A DNA stretch of 64,000 nt from Thiobacillus sp. SCUT-2 (GCF_035621355.1 NZ_CP141769.1:2728001-2792000), one strand, 5' to 3'; shown: positions 27,889 through 35,718, numbered from the stretch's first letter. Notes: generated by a model from the letters alone, not told the origin. A program made the numbers and translations.

Positions 27889-28196
27889 TGTCGAAGCGCT
27901 GTTGGAAGTAGTGAAGGATTTCGCAGGACTGCTGACCACCGGCCGGGGGTAGCCCGGCGGCTAGTCACTCTTCTTGTCTCGCCAAGAAAAGTAACCAAAA
28001 GAAGGCGACCCCGACATCCCCGAAACCCCGAAGCTCAAGCGGGCCGGGTGGGCGGCAAAGAACTCGCCCCGCTTTTGCTGGGTTGATTTAATTTTTGTGA
28101 GCGGGGCTCAAACACCTTTGCCGCTGATCCGCCCGACACCCTTGATCTTCGGCGGGGCTGTGAGGGAGGTAAGTCAAATCCAGGGGGTGATGACTG
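27889..28196 (+). repeat. Left inverted-repeat arm, with internal hairpin
   Basis: Left arm of the island, 308 bp, filling most of the gene-free stretch after mpl. It includes an 11-of-13-bp hairpin with a 6-base loop at 27964-27995 and the cores CCAAGAAAAGTAACCAAAAG, GCGGGGCTCAAACACC and CGGCGGGGCTGTGAGGG shared with the right arm. Just outside it, GTTCGCGCTGAGC (from 27875) adjoins TGTCGAAG, a REP-like motif. No gene is supported in 27836-28282. Confidence 0.85.
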
Positions 28197-28282
28197 TTTG
28201 GCTGCCGATAATTCTGAGGTTCAAACATTCCGCGCATTACCCTCTGGGTAATACACGTTCCATTCGCAGAGAGAAAAGAAAT

Positions 28283-28807
28283 ATGGAGTGGCAGACGATA
28301 ACTGGTATATCAAGCGTAGTCATTGCCCTTTGCGCTCTAGTATTTTCCTTTTGGCAAGGAGCCCAAACAAAGAAACACAACAGGCTTTCCGTCAGGCCTC
28401 ATCTCACGACATGGACGCACAGCAATTCAGATAAAGGATTCTACGCAGTAGAGCTAGTGAACAACGGCATTGGCCCCGCGATCATCGAGGACTTCGTTTT
28501 AAAGATTGATGGAAAGCAAATTTCCGGCAATGGAACCGAACCGATTGAGAAAGCTTTGAAAATCCTTTTCCCGAACTTCTCATATCACTCAAACCATTCT
28601 TACTTAGCAAAGAACTATTCGATAGTGCCAAAGGAGCGATGCATAGTTGTATCAGTGCAGTTTCTAGGTCCACAGTTTCCAGCACCTGAAGTCGTAGAGC
28701 ATGCCCTGAATAGGGGTGATCTAGAAATTTCTTACAAATCCTTCTACGAGGAGAACTTTCATTTCTCCTCATGGGAAGAAAAATCCAACAAGCCTGATAG
28801 GTCGTAA
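28283..28807 (+). CDS. Unknown membrane-anchored protein carried between the inverted repeats
   Basis: A 174-residue protein of unknown function. One N-terminal membrane helix (TGISSVVIALCALVFSFWQG) is followed by a soluble domain with AVELVNNGIGPAIIEDFVLK, a pattern seen in small anchored beta-sandwich proteins of unclear role. I chose the ATG at 28283, preceded by purine-rich AGAGAGAAAAG. The frame stays open upstream to 28097 but that part lies in the repeat arm and looks non-coding. GC is near 35-55% per line counted, far below its neighbours, and codon use differs accordingly, which suggests transfer. It is the only cargo of the island. Confidence 0.7.
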   Translation: MEWQTITGISSVVIALCALVFSFWQGAQTKKHNRLSVRPHLTTWTHSNSDKGFYAVELVNNGIGPAIIEDFVLKIDGKQISGNGTEPIEKALKILFPNFSYHSNHSYLAKNYSIVPKERCIVVSVQFLGPQFPAPEVVEHALNRGDLEISYKSFYEENFHFSSWEEKSNKPDRS

Positions 28808-28848
28808 TGGCCGAAGGGCTGCGTCTCATCACAAGCACACAAACCACC

Positions 28849-29157
28849 CAGTCATCACCACCCTGATTTTGACGTTCCTCCCCTCACAGCCCCGCCGGAA
28901 ATCGAGCCTGCCGGACGGATCAGCGGCGAAGGTGTTTGAGCCCCGCCCACAAAAAACAAATTAAGAACAGCAAGGCGGGGCAAGTTCTTCGCCGCCCGTC
29001 CGGCAGGTTCGATTTTCGGGAATTCGGGGCTGTCGGGGTGCCCTTCTTTTGGTTACTTTTCTTGGGCAAGCAAGAAAAGTAACTTGCCGCCGGGCAACCC
29101 CCGGCCAACGGTCAGTGGTTTGCTAAGTCTCCAACTACAACAACCAGCCCTTCGACA
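28849..29157 (-). repeat. Right inverted-repeat arm, with perfect 13-bp hairpin
   Basis: Right arm, 309 bp, reverse complement of the left arm. It contains GTTACTTTTCTTG and CAAGAAAAGTAAC as a perfect 13-bp stem with a 6-base loop (29052-29083), at the place matching the imperfect left hairpin. The outer REP-like motif continues only after a 57-bp interruption: CTTCGACA ends at 29157 and GCTCAGGGCGAACGG begins at 29215. No gene is supported in 28808-29294. Confidence 0.85.
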
Positions 29158-29294
29158 GCACCCGCAAGGGGTACGCCGGTGTGTCCCCGCCGCTGCGCGG
29201 CGACCCTTCCGCTGGCTCAGGGCGAACGGGGCGGGGGGCAGCGCACTATGCATTCAGCACCTGTGGCAAGCGCAGGCTGGATTCCTGCGCAGCA

Positions 29295-30191
29295 CTAAGT
29301 CTCCGCCAACGCCTCCACCAGATAATCAATGAACACCCGCACCTTCGGACTCAGATGCCGATTCGACGGATACACCGCATAAATCCGCGCATCCTGCCCG
29401 GGCAGAAAATCAGCCAGTATCTCCACCAGCCGCCCCGCCCGGATATCCGGCTCCAGCCGGTAACTCGAACCCAGGATGATCCCCAGACCCGCCAGCGCAG
29501 CGCGCCGCAGGGCATCGATGTTGTTGGTGGCAAAGTTGCCGCTCGCCGGCACGTTGAGGGGACGGCCCTCGGACACGAATGACCAGCGCGCGTCACCCGT
29601 ATCGTCGCTGCGCAGGTAGCGCAGGCAATTGTGGTCCGCGAGTTCTTCCGGCCGCTGCGGCGTGCCGTGGCGCTCGAGATAGGCGGGTGCGGCGCAGAGC
29701 ACCTGCCGCACGGCGGTCAATGCGCGCGCCACCAGCAACGCCCCCGGCTGGGCGGTGAGACGCAGGGCGAGGTCGTAGCCGCCATCGACCAGGTCCACCA
29801 CGCGGTCGTCGCACACCAGTTCCACGCTCACCTCGGGGTAGCGCGCCAGGAAGCCCGGCAGCAGCGGCGCGATGCGCAGGCTGCCGAAGCCGACGGTCGC
29901 GCTGACGCGCAGATGGCCGCGCGGCGCCTCATGTAGCCGGCTCACCGCGCGTTCGGCGGCATCGGCCTCTTCGAGCATGCGCAGGCAGTGCGCGTAGAAC
30001 GCCGTGCCGGCTTCGGTCAGGCCGAGGCGGCGCGTGGTGCGCTGCAGCAGACGTGCGCCCAGCGACTTTTCCAGCCGCGCCACCTGCTTGCTGATGACCG
30101 GCGCCGACACGCCGAGCCGGCGCGCGGTTTCCGAGAAAGACTGGTTCTGGACCACGAGGGCAAAGGTGCGGGCGGCTTCCAGATCGAGCAT
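29295..30191 (-). CDS. LysR-family transcriptional regulator
   Basis: A 298-residue LysR regulator from the ATG at 30191, the usual start MLDLEAARTFALVVQNQSFS. The helix-turn-helix is SETARRLGVSAPVISKQVAR, followed by LEKSLGARLLQRTTRRLGLT and a periplasmic-binding-like effector domain. The GHLRVSATVGFGSLRIAPLL hinge and late SPKVRVFIDYLVEAL are typical of the large group near DsdC/CrgA-like regulators. It is divergent from an EamA exporter gene, with a LysR-type palindrome between them. It probably controls both. The effector is unknown. Confidence 0.92.
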   Translation of the reverse strand: MLDLEAARTFALVVQNQSFSETARRLGVSAPVISKQVARLEKSLGARLLQRTTRRLGLTEAGTAFYAHCLRMLEEADAAERAVSRLHEAPRGHLRVSATVGFGSLRIAPLLPGFLARYPEVSVELVCDDRVVDLVDGGYDLALRLTAQPGALLVARALTAVRQVLCAAPAYLERHGTPQRPEELADHNCLRYLRSDDTGDARWSFVSEGRPLNVPASGNFATNNIDALRRAALAGLGIILGSSYRLEPDIRAGRLVEILADFLPGQDARIYAVYPSNRHLSPKVRVFIDYLVEALAET

Positions 30192-30200
30192 GGGCAGTCC

Positions 30201-30225
30201 GATTGTTAACGACAGAGAAACAATC
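30201..30225. promoter_or_regulatory. LysR-type operator between lysR and the EamA gene
   Basis: Perfect inverted repeat GATTGTT-N11-AACAATC, the classical T-N11-A form of LysR binding sites. It starts 10 bp upstream of the regulator ATG and lies about 80 bp upstream of the EamA ATG, consistent with autoregulation and divergent control. Confidence 0.8.
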
Positions 30226-30303
30226 ATATGCCCGCAAAGGTGATTTTTAATAGAGCCGCAATGGCTACGCTACGTCCATCGAAACTGTGCCAAGGAGATC
30301 ACC

Positions 30304-31245
30304 ATGCCGCGCACCTCGCTCTTCCAGGCCATGGGCCTGCTGTTGCTCGCCGCCGTTTCCTGGGGCGGCATGTTCCAGGTCGCCAAGCCTTTGCTGGCGC
30401 AGGTCGACGCCTTCCACATGACGGCGATCCGCTACGGCGCGGCCGCTTTCATCTTCGCCGCCCTGCTGGCCTACCGCGAAGGGCGCGCCGCATTCAGTCT
30501 GGAGGGCAACGTCGGCCTGTTGTGGCTGTATGGCAGCCTCGGCTTTGCCGGCTTCAACCTGCTCGCGTTCACCGGCCTGGCGCACAGCCGGCCGGAACAT
30601 GCGGCGGTCATCATGGCGCTGATGCCGCTGATGACGGCCCTGGTGAACTGGGGCATGCGCGGCATCCGCCCGGCATCGCACACGCTGTTCGCCATCGTCC
30701 TGGCCCTGACGGGGGTGGTGCTGGTGGTGACCGACGGTCATCTGTCCGCGCTCACCGTTTCGGGCCAAATCGGCGGCGACCTGCTGCTGCTGCTCGGCGC
30801 GCTGTGCTGGGTGTTCTACACCCTCGGGGCCGCGCGCTTCGCGCACTGGTCTCCGCTGCGCTACACCACGCTGACCTGTCTGCCGGGTGTGCTGAGCATT
30901 TTGGCCGCGACCGCCGCGATGACGCGCCTGGGCCACATTCATCCGCCCACCATGACGGCCTTGCAGGGCGGACTGTGGGCACTGGCCTACATGGTGGTGA
31001 TCGGCGCAGTGATCGCCGTGCTGAGCTGGAACGCCGGCATCCGCAAGCTCGGCGCGCTCAACGGGGTACTGTTCATCAACTTCGTCCCGGTCTCCGCGTT
31101 CGTCATCGGCGTTCTCCTCGGCCATCATTTCGGCATGGCCGAACTCGCGGGCGCCGCCCTCGTCATCCTGGCGCTGGTGTTCAACAGCCTGTTGAGCCAG
31201 CGGGCCCAGCCCCGCATGGCGGGCGGGATGGTGGGGGCGCGCTAG
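30304..31245 (+). CDS. EamA/DMT-superfamily transporter
   Basis: A 313-residue ten-helix membrane protein, duplicated EamA halves, probably a metabolite exporter. The first half starts at ATG 30304 with a strong AAGGAG six bases before it. Typical features are SWGGMFQVAKPLLAQVDAFH in helix 1, the PEHAAVIMALMPLMTALVNW segment ending the first repeat, and LGALNGVLFINFVPVSAFVI in the second. Substrate is unknown. Control by the divergent LysR gene is likely from the operator between them. Confidence 0.9.
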   Translation: MPRTSLFQAMGLLLLAAVSWGGMFQVAKPLLAQVDAFHMTAIRYGAAAFIFAALLAYREGRAAFSLEGNVGLLWLYGSLGFAGFNLLAFTGLAHSRPEHAAVIMALMPLMTALVNWGMRGIRPASHTLFAIVLALTGVVLVVTDGHLSALTVSGQIGGDLLLLLGALCWVFYTLGAARFAHWSPLRYTTLTCLPGVLSILAATAAMTRLGHIHPPTMTALQGGLWALAYMVVIGAVIAVLSWNAGIRKLGALNGVLFINFVPVSAFVIGVLLGHHFGMAELAGAALVILALVFNSLLSQRAQPRMAGGMVGAR

Positions 31246-31305
31246 CCGACCAGGGCCGGCTGACGCTCATTTCAGGAATCGAAGCGACCTCGGTAAAATC
31301 CGGGG

Positions 31306-31860
31306 ATGATCGTCTACCTCCACGGGTTCAATTCCTCGCCCGCCTCCGGCAAGGCACGCCAGCTCGGCGAGCACCTGGCCGCGACCGGACGCGCCGCCGA
31401 CTACCTGTGCCCGGCACTCGCCAACAGCCCGCGCGAAGCCATCGCCCAGGTCGAATCGGCGCTCGCGGCGCTCGCGGGTCCGGTGACGCTGGTCGGCAGC
31501 TCGCTCGGCGGCTTCTATGCGACCTATCTGGCCGAAAGGCACGGCTGGAAGGCGGTGCTGGTGAACCCTGCCGTGCATGCCCATCTCCTGCTGCGCAGCG
31601 CACTCGGCCCGCAGAAGAACTGGCACACGGGCGAAACCTGGGAGCTCAGCGAGGCGCATCTGGACGAACTCGCGGCGCTCGACGTGCCCGCAATCACGCG
31701 ACCCGAACGCTACCTGCTGCTGGCGCAGACCGGCGACGAAGTCATCGACTACCGTGACGCCGTCGCCTATTACGCCGGCGCCCGGCAAATCATCGAGGAA
31801 GGCGGCGACCACGGCTTTGCCGGCTTCGAGCGCCACTTCCAAACCATCCTGGATTTCTGA
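31306..31860 (+). CDS. yqiA: YqiA-like alpha/beta-hydrolase esterase
   Basis: A 184-residue small alpha/beta hydrolase. Catalytic parts: YLHGFNSSPASGKA at the N-terminus (oxyanion region), nucleophile serine in LVGSSLGGFYATYLAE near residue 68, aspartate in LLAQTGDEVIDY and histidine in GGDHGFAGFERH. YqiA proteins are short-chain acyl esterases of unclear physiological role. The TGA overlaps the ATG of the RNB gene by one base (TGATG), so the two are likely coupled. Confidence 0.9.
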   Translation: MIVYLHGFNSSPASGKARQLGEHLAATGRAADYLCPALANSPREAIAQVESALAALAGPVTLVGSSLGGFYATYLAERHGWKAVLVNPAVHAHLLLRSALGPQKNWHTGETWELSEAHLDELAALDVPAITRPERYLLLAQTGDEVIDYRDAVAYYAGARQIIEEGGDHGFAGFERHFQTILDF

Positions 31861-33728
31861 TGCACGTCATTTTCGAAGAAGACGGCCACTTCAAGGCCGG
31901 CTCCATCCTGTCCGAGACCGAGGCCACGGCGCAGGTGGAGGCGGCCAGTGGCAAGCGCAGCAAGATCAAGACTGCCAACATCCTGCTGCGCTTCAGCGCG
32001 CCTGCACCGCATGACGTGATGAGCGAGGCGGAGACGCTCGCCGCCGAGCTCGACGCCGACTTCCTGTGGGAGGCGGCCGGCAGCGACGAGTTCGGCTTCG
32101 AGCAACTGGCGCAGGAGTATTACGGCCACGCGCCGCACCCGGCCGAGTCGGTCGCGCTGCTGCTCAAGCTGCATGCTTCGCCGATCTATTTCCACAAGCG
32201 CGGCAAGGGCCGCTACCGCCCGGCTCCCGCCGAGACGCTGGCGGCCGCCAAGGCCGGGATGGAGAAGAAGCGCATCGCGGCCGAACGGCAGGCGCACCTC
32301 GCGGCGGAACTGGCGGCCTTCCGCCTGCCGCCGGAATATGCCTCGCTGATCCCGCGCATCCTCATCGCGCCCGACAAGAACACGCTCGAATACAAGGCCC
32401 TGGAGGACGCGGCCGCCAGCACCGGACTGTCCCAGCTGCGGCTGATCGAACGCTGCGGCGCGATCCCGTCGACGCTCGAGTTCCACATGGCGACCTTCCT
32501 GCTGGAATATTTCCCGCGCGGCACCGGCTTCGCCCCCGTTACCGAGCCGATCGATCCCCCCGAGTTGCCGAAGAGCAACGTGCGCGCCTTCTCGATGGAC
32601 GACGAGGCGACGACCGAGATCGACGACGCGCTGTCGGTCGAGTGGCGCGACGACGGCACGATCCGCGTCGGCATCCACATCGCGGCGCCGGCGCTCGGCA
32701 TTGCGCCCGGCTCCGAGCTCGATCGGGTCGCACGCGAGCGGTTGTCGACCGTGTACTACCCTGGCGACAAGATCACCATGCTGCCGGAGACGCTGATCCA
32801 CCACTACACGCTGGGCGAACGACACGACTGCCCGGCGCTCTCGCTCTACGTGGATGTGGCGCCCGACCTGCGCGTGCTCGGCACCGAAACGAAGCTCGAA
32901 ATGGTGCACATCGCCGACAACCTGCGCCACGAAACGCTGGAAGTCGAGTTCAATGCGGGCACGCTGCGGAATCCCGATTTTCCGGACTATCCCTACCGCC
33001 GCGAGCTCGAGTGGCTGCACGACTTCGCGATCGTGCTCGAGGCGGGGCGCGGCAAGGCCGACACGATCGAGCGCGTCGACTACAGCTTCAAGCTCGACGG
33101 CGAGCGCATCCGCATCGAGCCGCGCAAGCGCGGCAGCCCGATCGACAAGGTGGTGTCGGAATTGATGATCTTCGCCAACGCGCACTGGGGCGGCTGGCTC
33201 GCCGAGAAGCGCGTGCCGGGCATCTACCGCGCGCAGGCCAACGGCAAGACGCGCATGACGACCGCGCCCGACCCCCACCAGGGACTCGGCGTCGACCAGT
33301 ACGCCTGGTCGACTTCGCCGCTCAGGCGCTACGTCGACCTCGTCAACCAGCGCCAGCTCGTCAGCCTCGTGCAGGGCACCGATCCGGTTTATCCGCCGCG
33401 GAGCGAGCAGCTGTTCGCGACGGTCCGCGACTTCGAGCTCGCCTACGACGCCTACAACGATTTCCAGCGCCGGCTCGAGCGCTACTGGATGCTGCGCTGG
33501 CTGATCCAGGAGAACGTCCACGAAGTCACAGCGAGCGTGATCCGCGAAGACCTGGTGCGCTTCGACACGCTCCCGATGGTCACCCGCGCGCCCTCCGTGA
33601 TGGGCGTCGTGCCTGGGTCCCGGGTGCGGCTCGCGGTGTCGAACATCGATCTGCTCGACATCAGCTTCCACGCGGAGTATCTGGAAACCGTGGCGTCTCC
33701 GCCTGACAGCGCGGCCGGGGTCTCGTAG
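31860..33728 (+). CDS. RNB-domain 3'-5' exoribonuclease (RNase II type)
   Basis: A 622-residue hydrolytic exoribonuclease. The RNB core is recognised by MDDEATTEIDDALSVEW near residue 245, which carries the metal-binding aspartates, followed by GIHIAAPALGIAPGSELDR. YSTSPLRRYVD-like residues are at SPLRRYVDLVNQRQL near residue 483. The N-terminus (VIFEEDGHFKAGSILSE) is not the usual pair of cold-shock domains, and the length is below RNase R. It resembles the RNase II-like proteins of betaproteobacteria. Role in mRNA turnover is inferred from the family. Confidence 0.87.
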   Translation: MHVIFEEDGHFKAGSILSETEATAQVEAASGKRSKIKTANILLRFSAPAPHDVMSEAETLAAELDADFLWEAAGSDEFGFEQLAQEYYGHAPHPAESVALLLKLHASPIYFHKRGKGRYRPAPAETLAAAKAGMEKKRIAAERQAHLAAELAAFRLPPEYASLIPRILIAPDKNTLEYKALEDAAASTGLSQLRLIERCGAIPSTLEFHMATFLLEYFPRGTGFAPVTEPIDPPELPKSNVRAFSMDDEATTEIDDALSVEWRDDGTIRVGIHIAAPALGIAPGSELDRVARERLSTVYYPGDKITMLPETLIHHYTLGERHDCPALSLYVDVAPDLRVLGTETKLEMVHIADNLRHETLEVEFNAGTLRNPDFPDYPYRRELEWLHDFAIVLEAGRGKADTIERVDYSFKLDGERIRIEPRKRGSPIDKVVSELMIFANAHWGGWLAEKRVPGIYRAQANGKTRMTTAPDPHQGLGVDQYAWSTSPLRRYVDLVNQRQLVSLVQGTDPVYPPRSEQLFATVRDFELAYDAYNDFQRRLERYWMLRWLIQENVHEVTASVIREDLVRFDTLPMVTRAPSVMGVVPGSRVRLAVSNIDLLDISFHAEYLETVASPPDSAAGVS

Positions 33729-33755
33729 AATCGGGAAATCCGATCCGCCCGTGCC

Positions 33756-34646
33756 ATGGTAGCCGTCACGCCCCCCTCTCTCGCCGCCCCGTCGAAGCAA
33801 GGCACCCGCATGGCGCTGGCCCTGCTGGCGTCCGCCGCCGTGCACGGCATGGTGCTGTCGACCCAGTTCGTGCACGTCAACCCGCAGCTGTTCGTCGACC
33901 CCAATCTGCCGATGGAAGTCGTGCTGGTGAACGCGAAGAGCGCCGAGTCGCCGCTCAATCCCGACGCACTTGCGCAGGTGAACCTCGCGGGCGGCGGCAA
34001 CACCGACGAGGATCGCCGGCTGAAGAGCCCCCTGCCCGCCAGCGCCCGCAGCCAGACGGGCAGCGAGGAGGCCGCCCTGAACGCGAAGGTGTCCGCGCTC
34101 GAGCGGCAGGCCAGGACGCTGATGAGCGAACTGAAGGCGGACGCACAGCTGCCGAGCCCGGTGCCGTCGAAGCCCCAGACGCCTCCCCAGCCGACGGTCG
34201 ATGCCAGCGACCTCACCGAGCAGGCGCGCGAGATGGCGCAGCTGCAGGCGCGCATCTCGCAGCAGTGGGACGAATACCAGAAGCGTCCGAAGCGGGCGTT
34301 CGTCGGGGCCAACGTGCGTGAATACGCCTTCGCGCGCTATGTGGAGGACTGGGTCACCAAGGTCGAGCGCGTCGGCAACCTCAACTATCCCGAGGCGGCC
34401 CGGCGCCAAGGCATCTACGGCAGCCTCAAGCTGACGGTATCGATCTACGCCGACGGCCGCATCGAAAGCGTCGAGGTCGACCGCTCCTCCGGCTCCAAGA
34501 TCCTCGATACCGCCGCCGCCAAGATCGTCGAACTCGCGGCGCCGTTCGCGCCCTTCCCGGACGAAATGCGCAAGAAGGCCGACATCCTGTCGATCACCCG
34601 CACCTGGACCTTCACCCGTTCCGACCAGCTGGTCGGCACTGACTGA
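33756..34646 (+). CDS. tonB: TonB-family energy transducer
   Basis: A 296-residue protein linking the inner-membrane proton-motive complex to outer-membrane receptors. One N-terminal membrane helix (MALALLASAAVHGMVLST) is followed by a periplasmic linker with a coiled-coil stretch (SALERQARTLMSELKADA) and a short proline-rich part (SPVPSKPQTPPQPTVD). The C-terminal TonB domain has NYPEAARRQGIYGSLKLTVS and the usual final strand. ExbB/ExbD are not in the window. It follows the RNB gene by 27 bp. The long charged linker is more like betaproteobacterial TonB variants than E. coli TonB. Confidence 0.88.
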   Translation: MVAVTPPSLAAPSKQGTRMALALLASAAVHGMVLSTQFVHVNPQLFVDPNLPMEVVLVNAKSAESPLNPDALAQVNLAGGGNTDEDRRLKSPLPASARSQTGSEEAALNAKVSALERQARTLMSELKADAQLPSPVPSKPQTPPQPTVDASDLTEQAREMAQLQARISQQWDEYQKRPKRAFVGANVREYAFARYVEDWVTKVERVGNLNYPEAARRQGIYGSLKLTVSIYADGRIESVEVDRSSGSKILDTAAAKIVELAAPFAPFPDEMRKKADILSITRTWTFTRSDQLVGTD

Positions 34647-34764
34647 ATTCCGTCACCTCGGCGTACGAAAGCCGTCAATCCGGCGCCACCGAACCTGCGT
34701 GCCGCCCGCCACAGCCAGGCGACAATCCTGAATACTCTATTAAATTTCAATGACTTGCCATATC

Positions 34765-34791
34765 GTGCCTACAACAGGCACGTGCATTGCT
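34765..34791 (+). promoter_or_regulatory. Sigma-54-type promoter with overlapping inverted repeat, upstream of the PEP-CTERM gene
   Basis: GGCACG (34777-34782), N4, TTGCT (34787-34791) gives the -24/-12 spacing of RpoN promoters; only the first T of TGGCACG is replaced by A. A perfect 7-bp inverted repeat, CGTGCCT-ACAAC-AGGCACG (34765-34783), overlaps the -24 element. The start codon is about 70 bp downstream. Confidence 0.65.
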
Positions 34792-34862
34792 CCGTTCCCG
34801 CTAAACATTTCGCTTGGCGCGGCCGATACCGCGGCACACCGCCAGCAAGAACAGGAGCAGAC

Positions 34863-35561
34863 ATGAACGTCGTCAATCGATTCGCCGCCATCCTCGGCCT
34901 CGCACTCGCATCCGTGCAGGCGCAGGCCGTGGACTTCTCCTTCACCTCGGGTTCGGCTGTCTCGCCGGCCCTGGGCAACGTCTACACCGCCACCGTGAGC
35001 GGCCTGACGATCTCGACCACCGCATGGGCCACCACCGCCGCCAAGAGCCGGTTCGAGGCCGCTGCGCTGAACCTCGGGTCGAGCGGCATGGGGGTATGCA
35101 ATGCGGCCGAAGGCGCCGGCTGCACGGGCGGGACCGTGTCCGCGCTCGACAGCAGCGGTGCCAACGACCTGATCCTGTTCCGGTTTTCCGGCGCGGTCAG
35201 CCTGCAGTCGCTGACCATGCTCCAGTCCGGCGGCGATTCGGATCTCCGCATGTGGGCCGGCACGGGCACCTTCAGCCCGTCCGGCCTCAAGATCAACCAG
35301 CTGACGGGAACGGCGACGACCTACAGCAACACGAGCAACGTGAACGGCAGCAGGACCGTCAGCCTCGCCGCCTACACCGGTTCCTACGACTGGCTGGCGA
35401 TTTCCGCCTTCGGCAAGGACAGGCTGGCCGATTACGTCAAGCTGCAATCCCTCACCGCCACCCCGGTCGCCCAGCCGGTGCCCGATGCCGCCTCGTGGAT
35501 GACGATGCTGGCCGGCCTGGGCCTGGTCGCCTTCCGCGTGAGCCGGCGCCCCGGAACCTGA
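34863..35561 (+). CDS. PEP-CTERM sorting-domain protein
   Basis: A 232-residue exported protein. A signal peptide (FAAILGLALASVQAQA) is followed by a Ser/Thr/Gly-rich beta-type body. The C-terminal tail has the exosortase sorting layout: PVPDAASW, a hydrophobic helix MTMLAGLGLVAFRV, then basic RR. The P-D in place of the usual PEP is a known kind of variation. AGGAG lies before the ATG at 34863. Such proteins are cut by an exosortase and placed in the envelope or matrix; no exosortase gene is in the window. A sigma-54 type promoter upstream agrees with PrsK/PrsR-RpoN control known for these systems. Confidence 0.83.
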   Translation: MNVVNRFAAILGLALASVQAQAVDFSFTSGSAVSPALGNVYTATVSGLTISTTAWATTAAKSRFEAAALNLGSSGMGVCNAAEGAGCTGGTVSALDSSGANDLILFRFSGAVSLQSLTMLQSGGDSDLRMWAGTGTFSPSGLKINQLTGTATTYSNTSNVNGSRTVSLAAYTGSYDWLAISAFGKDRLADYVKLQSLTATPVAQPVPDAASWMTMLAGLGLVAFRVSRRPGT

Positions 35562-35583
35562 CGGCCGGCTGCAGCCCTCCCAG

Positions 35584-35606
35584 ACCCGCCCGCGAGGCGG
35601 GTTTTT
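35584..35606 (+). terminator. Rho-independent terminator after the PEP-CTERM gene
   Basis: Stem CCCGCC (35585-35590) with GGCGGG (35596-35601), 5-base loop, followed by five T. Confidence 0.85.
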
Positions 35607-35652
35607 CATTTGGGCGGGCAAATTCGCGGGTCGCCGGGGCATATTGGGTGCG

Positions 35653-35668
35653 TTTATCACGTGATAAA
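35653..35668. promoter_or_regulatory. 16-bp perfect palindrome upstream of fbp
   Basis: TTTATCACGTGATAAA is a perfect 16-bp palindrome 50 bp before the fbp start, in an AT-rich stretch of about 60 bp that must hold the promoter. It looks like a dimeric regulator site. The regulator is not identified. Confidence 0.65.
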
Positions 35669-35718
35669 ATGTTTGATTGTTCTAATATTTTCATTTAATT
35701 CCGCTTCTGGAGATCGTC

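Larger units (their letters stand above)
27889..29157. mobile_element. Putative non-autonomous element: ~308-bp inverted repeats around one AT-rich gene
   Basis: Two copies of a ~308-bp sequence lie in opposite orientation (27889-28196 and 28849-29157), both pointing inward. They enclose about 650 bp of much lower GC that carries a single membrane-protein gene. By eye the arms match at roughly three positions in four, with identical cores. No transposase or integrase is present. The unit sits between mpl and a LysR gene. Mobility is inferred from structure and base composition only; I found no clear target duplication. Confidence 0.6.

Noticed and set aside
27807..27998. Small frame with VTFLGETRRVTSRRATPG in the left repeat arm
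   Set aside because: It is a translation of the repeat itself; such peptides arise wherever this repeat family occurs and show no sign of being genes.
28097..28282. Upstream extension of the cargo protein by 62 residues
   Set aside because: It is repeat-arm sequence plus an AT-rich leader; the ATG at 28283 with purine-rich upstream sequence precedes a normal membrane anchor.
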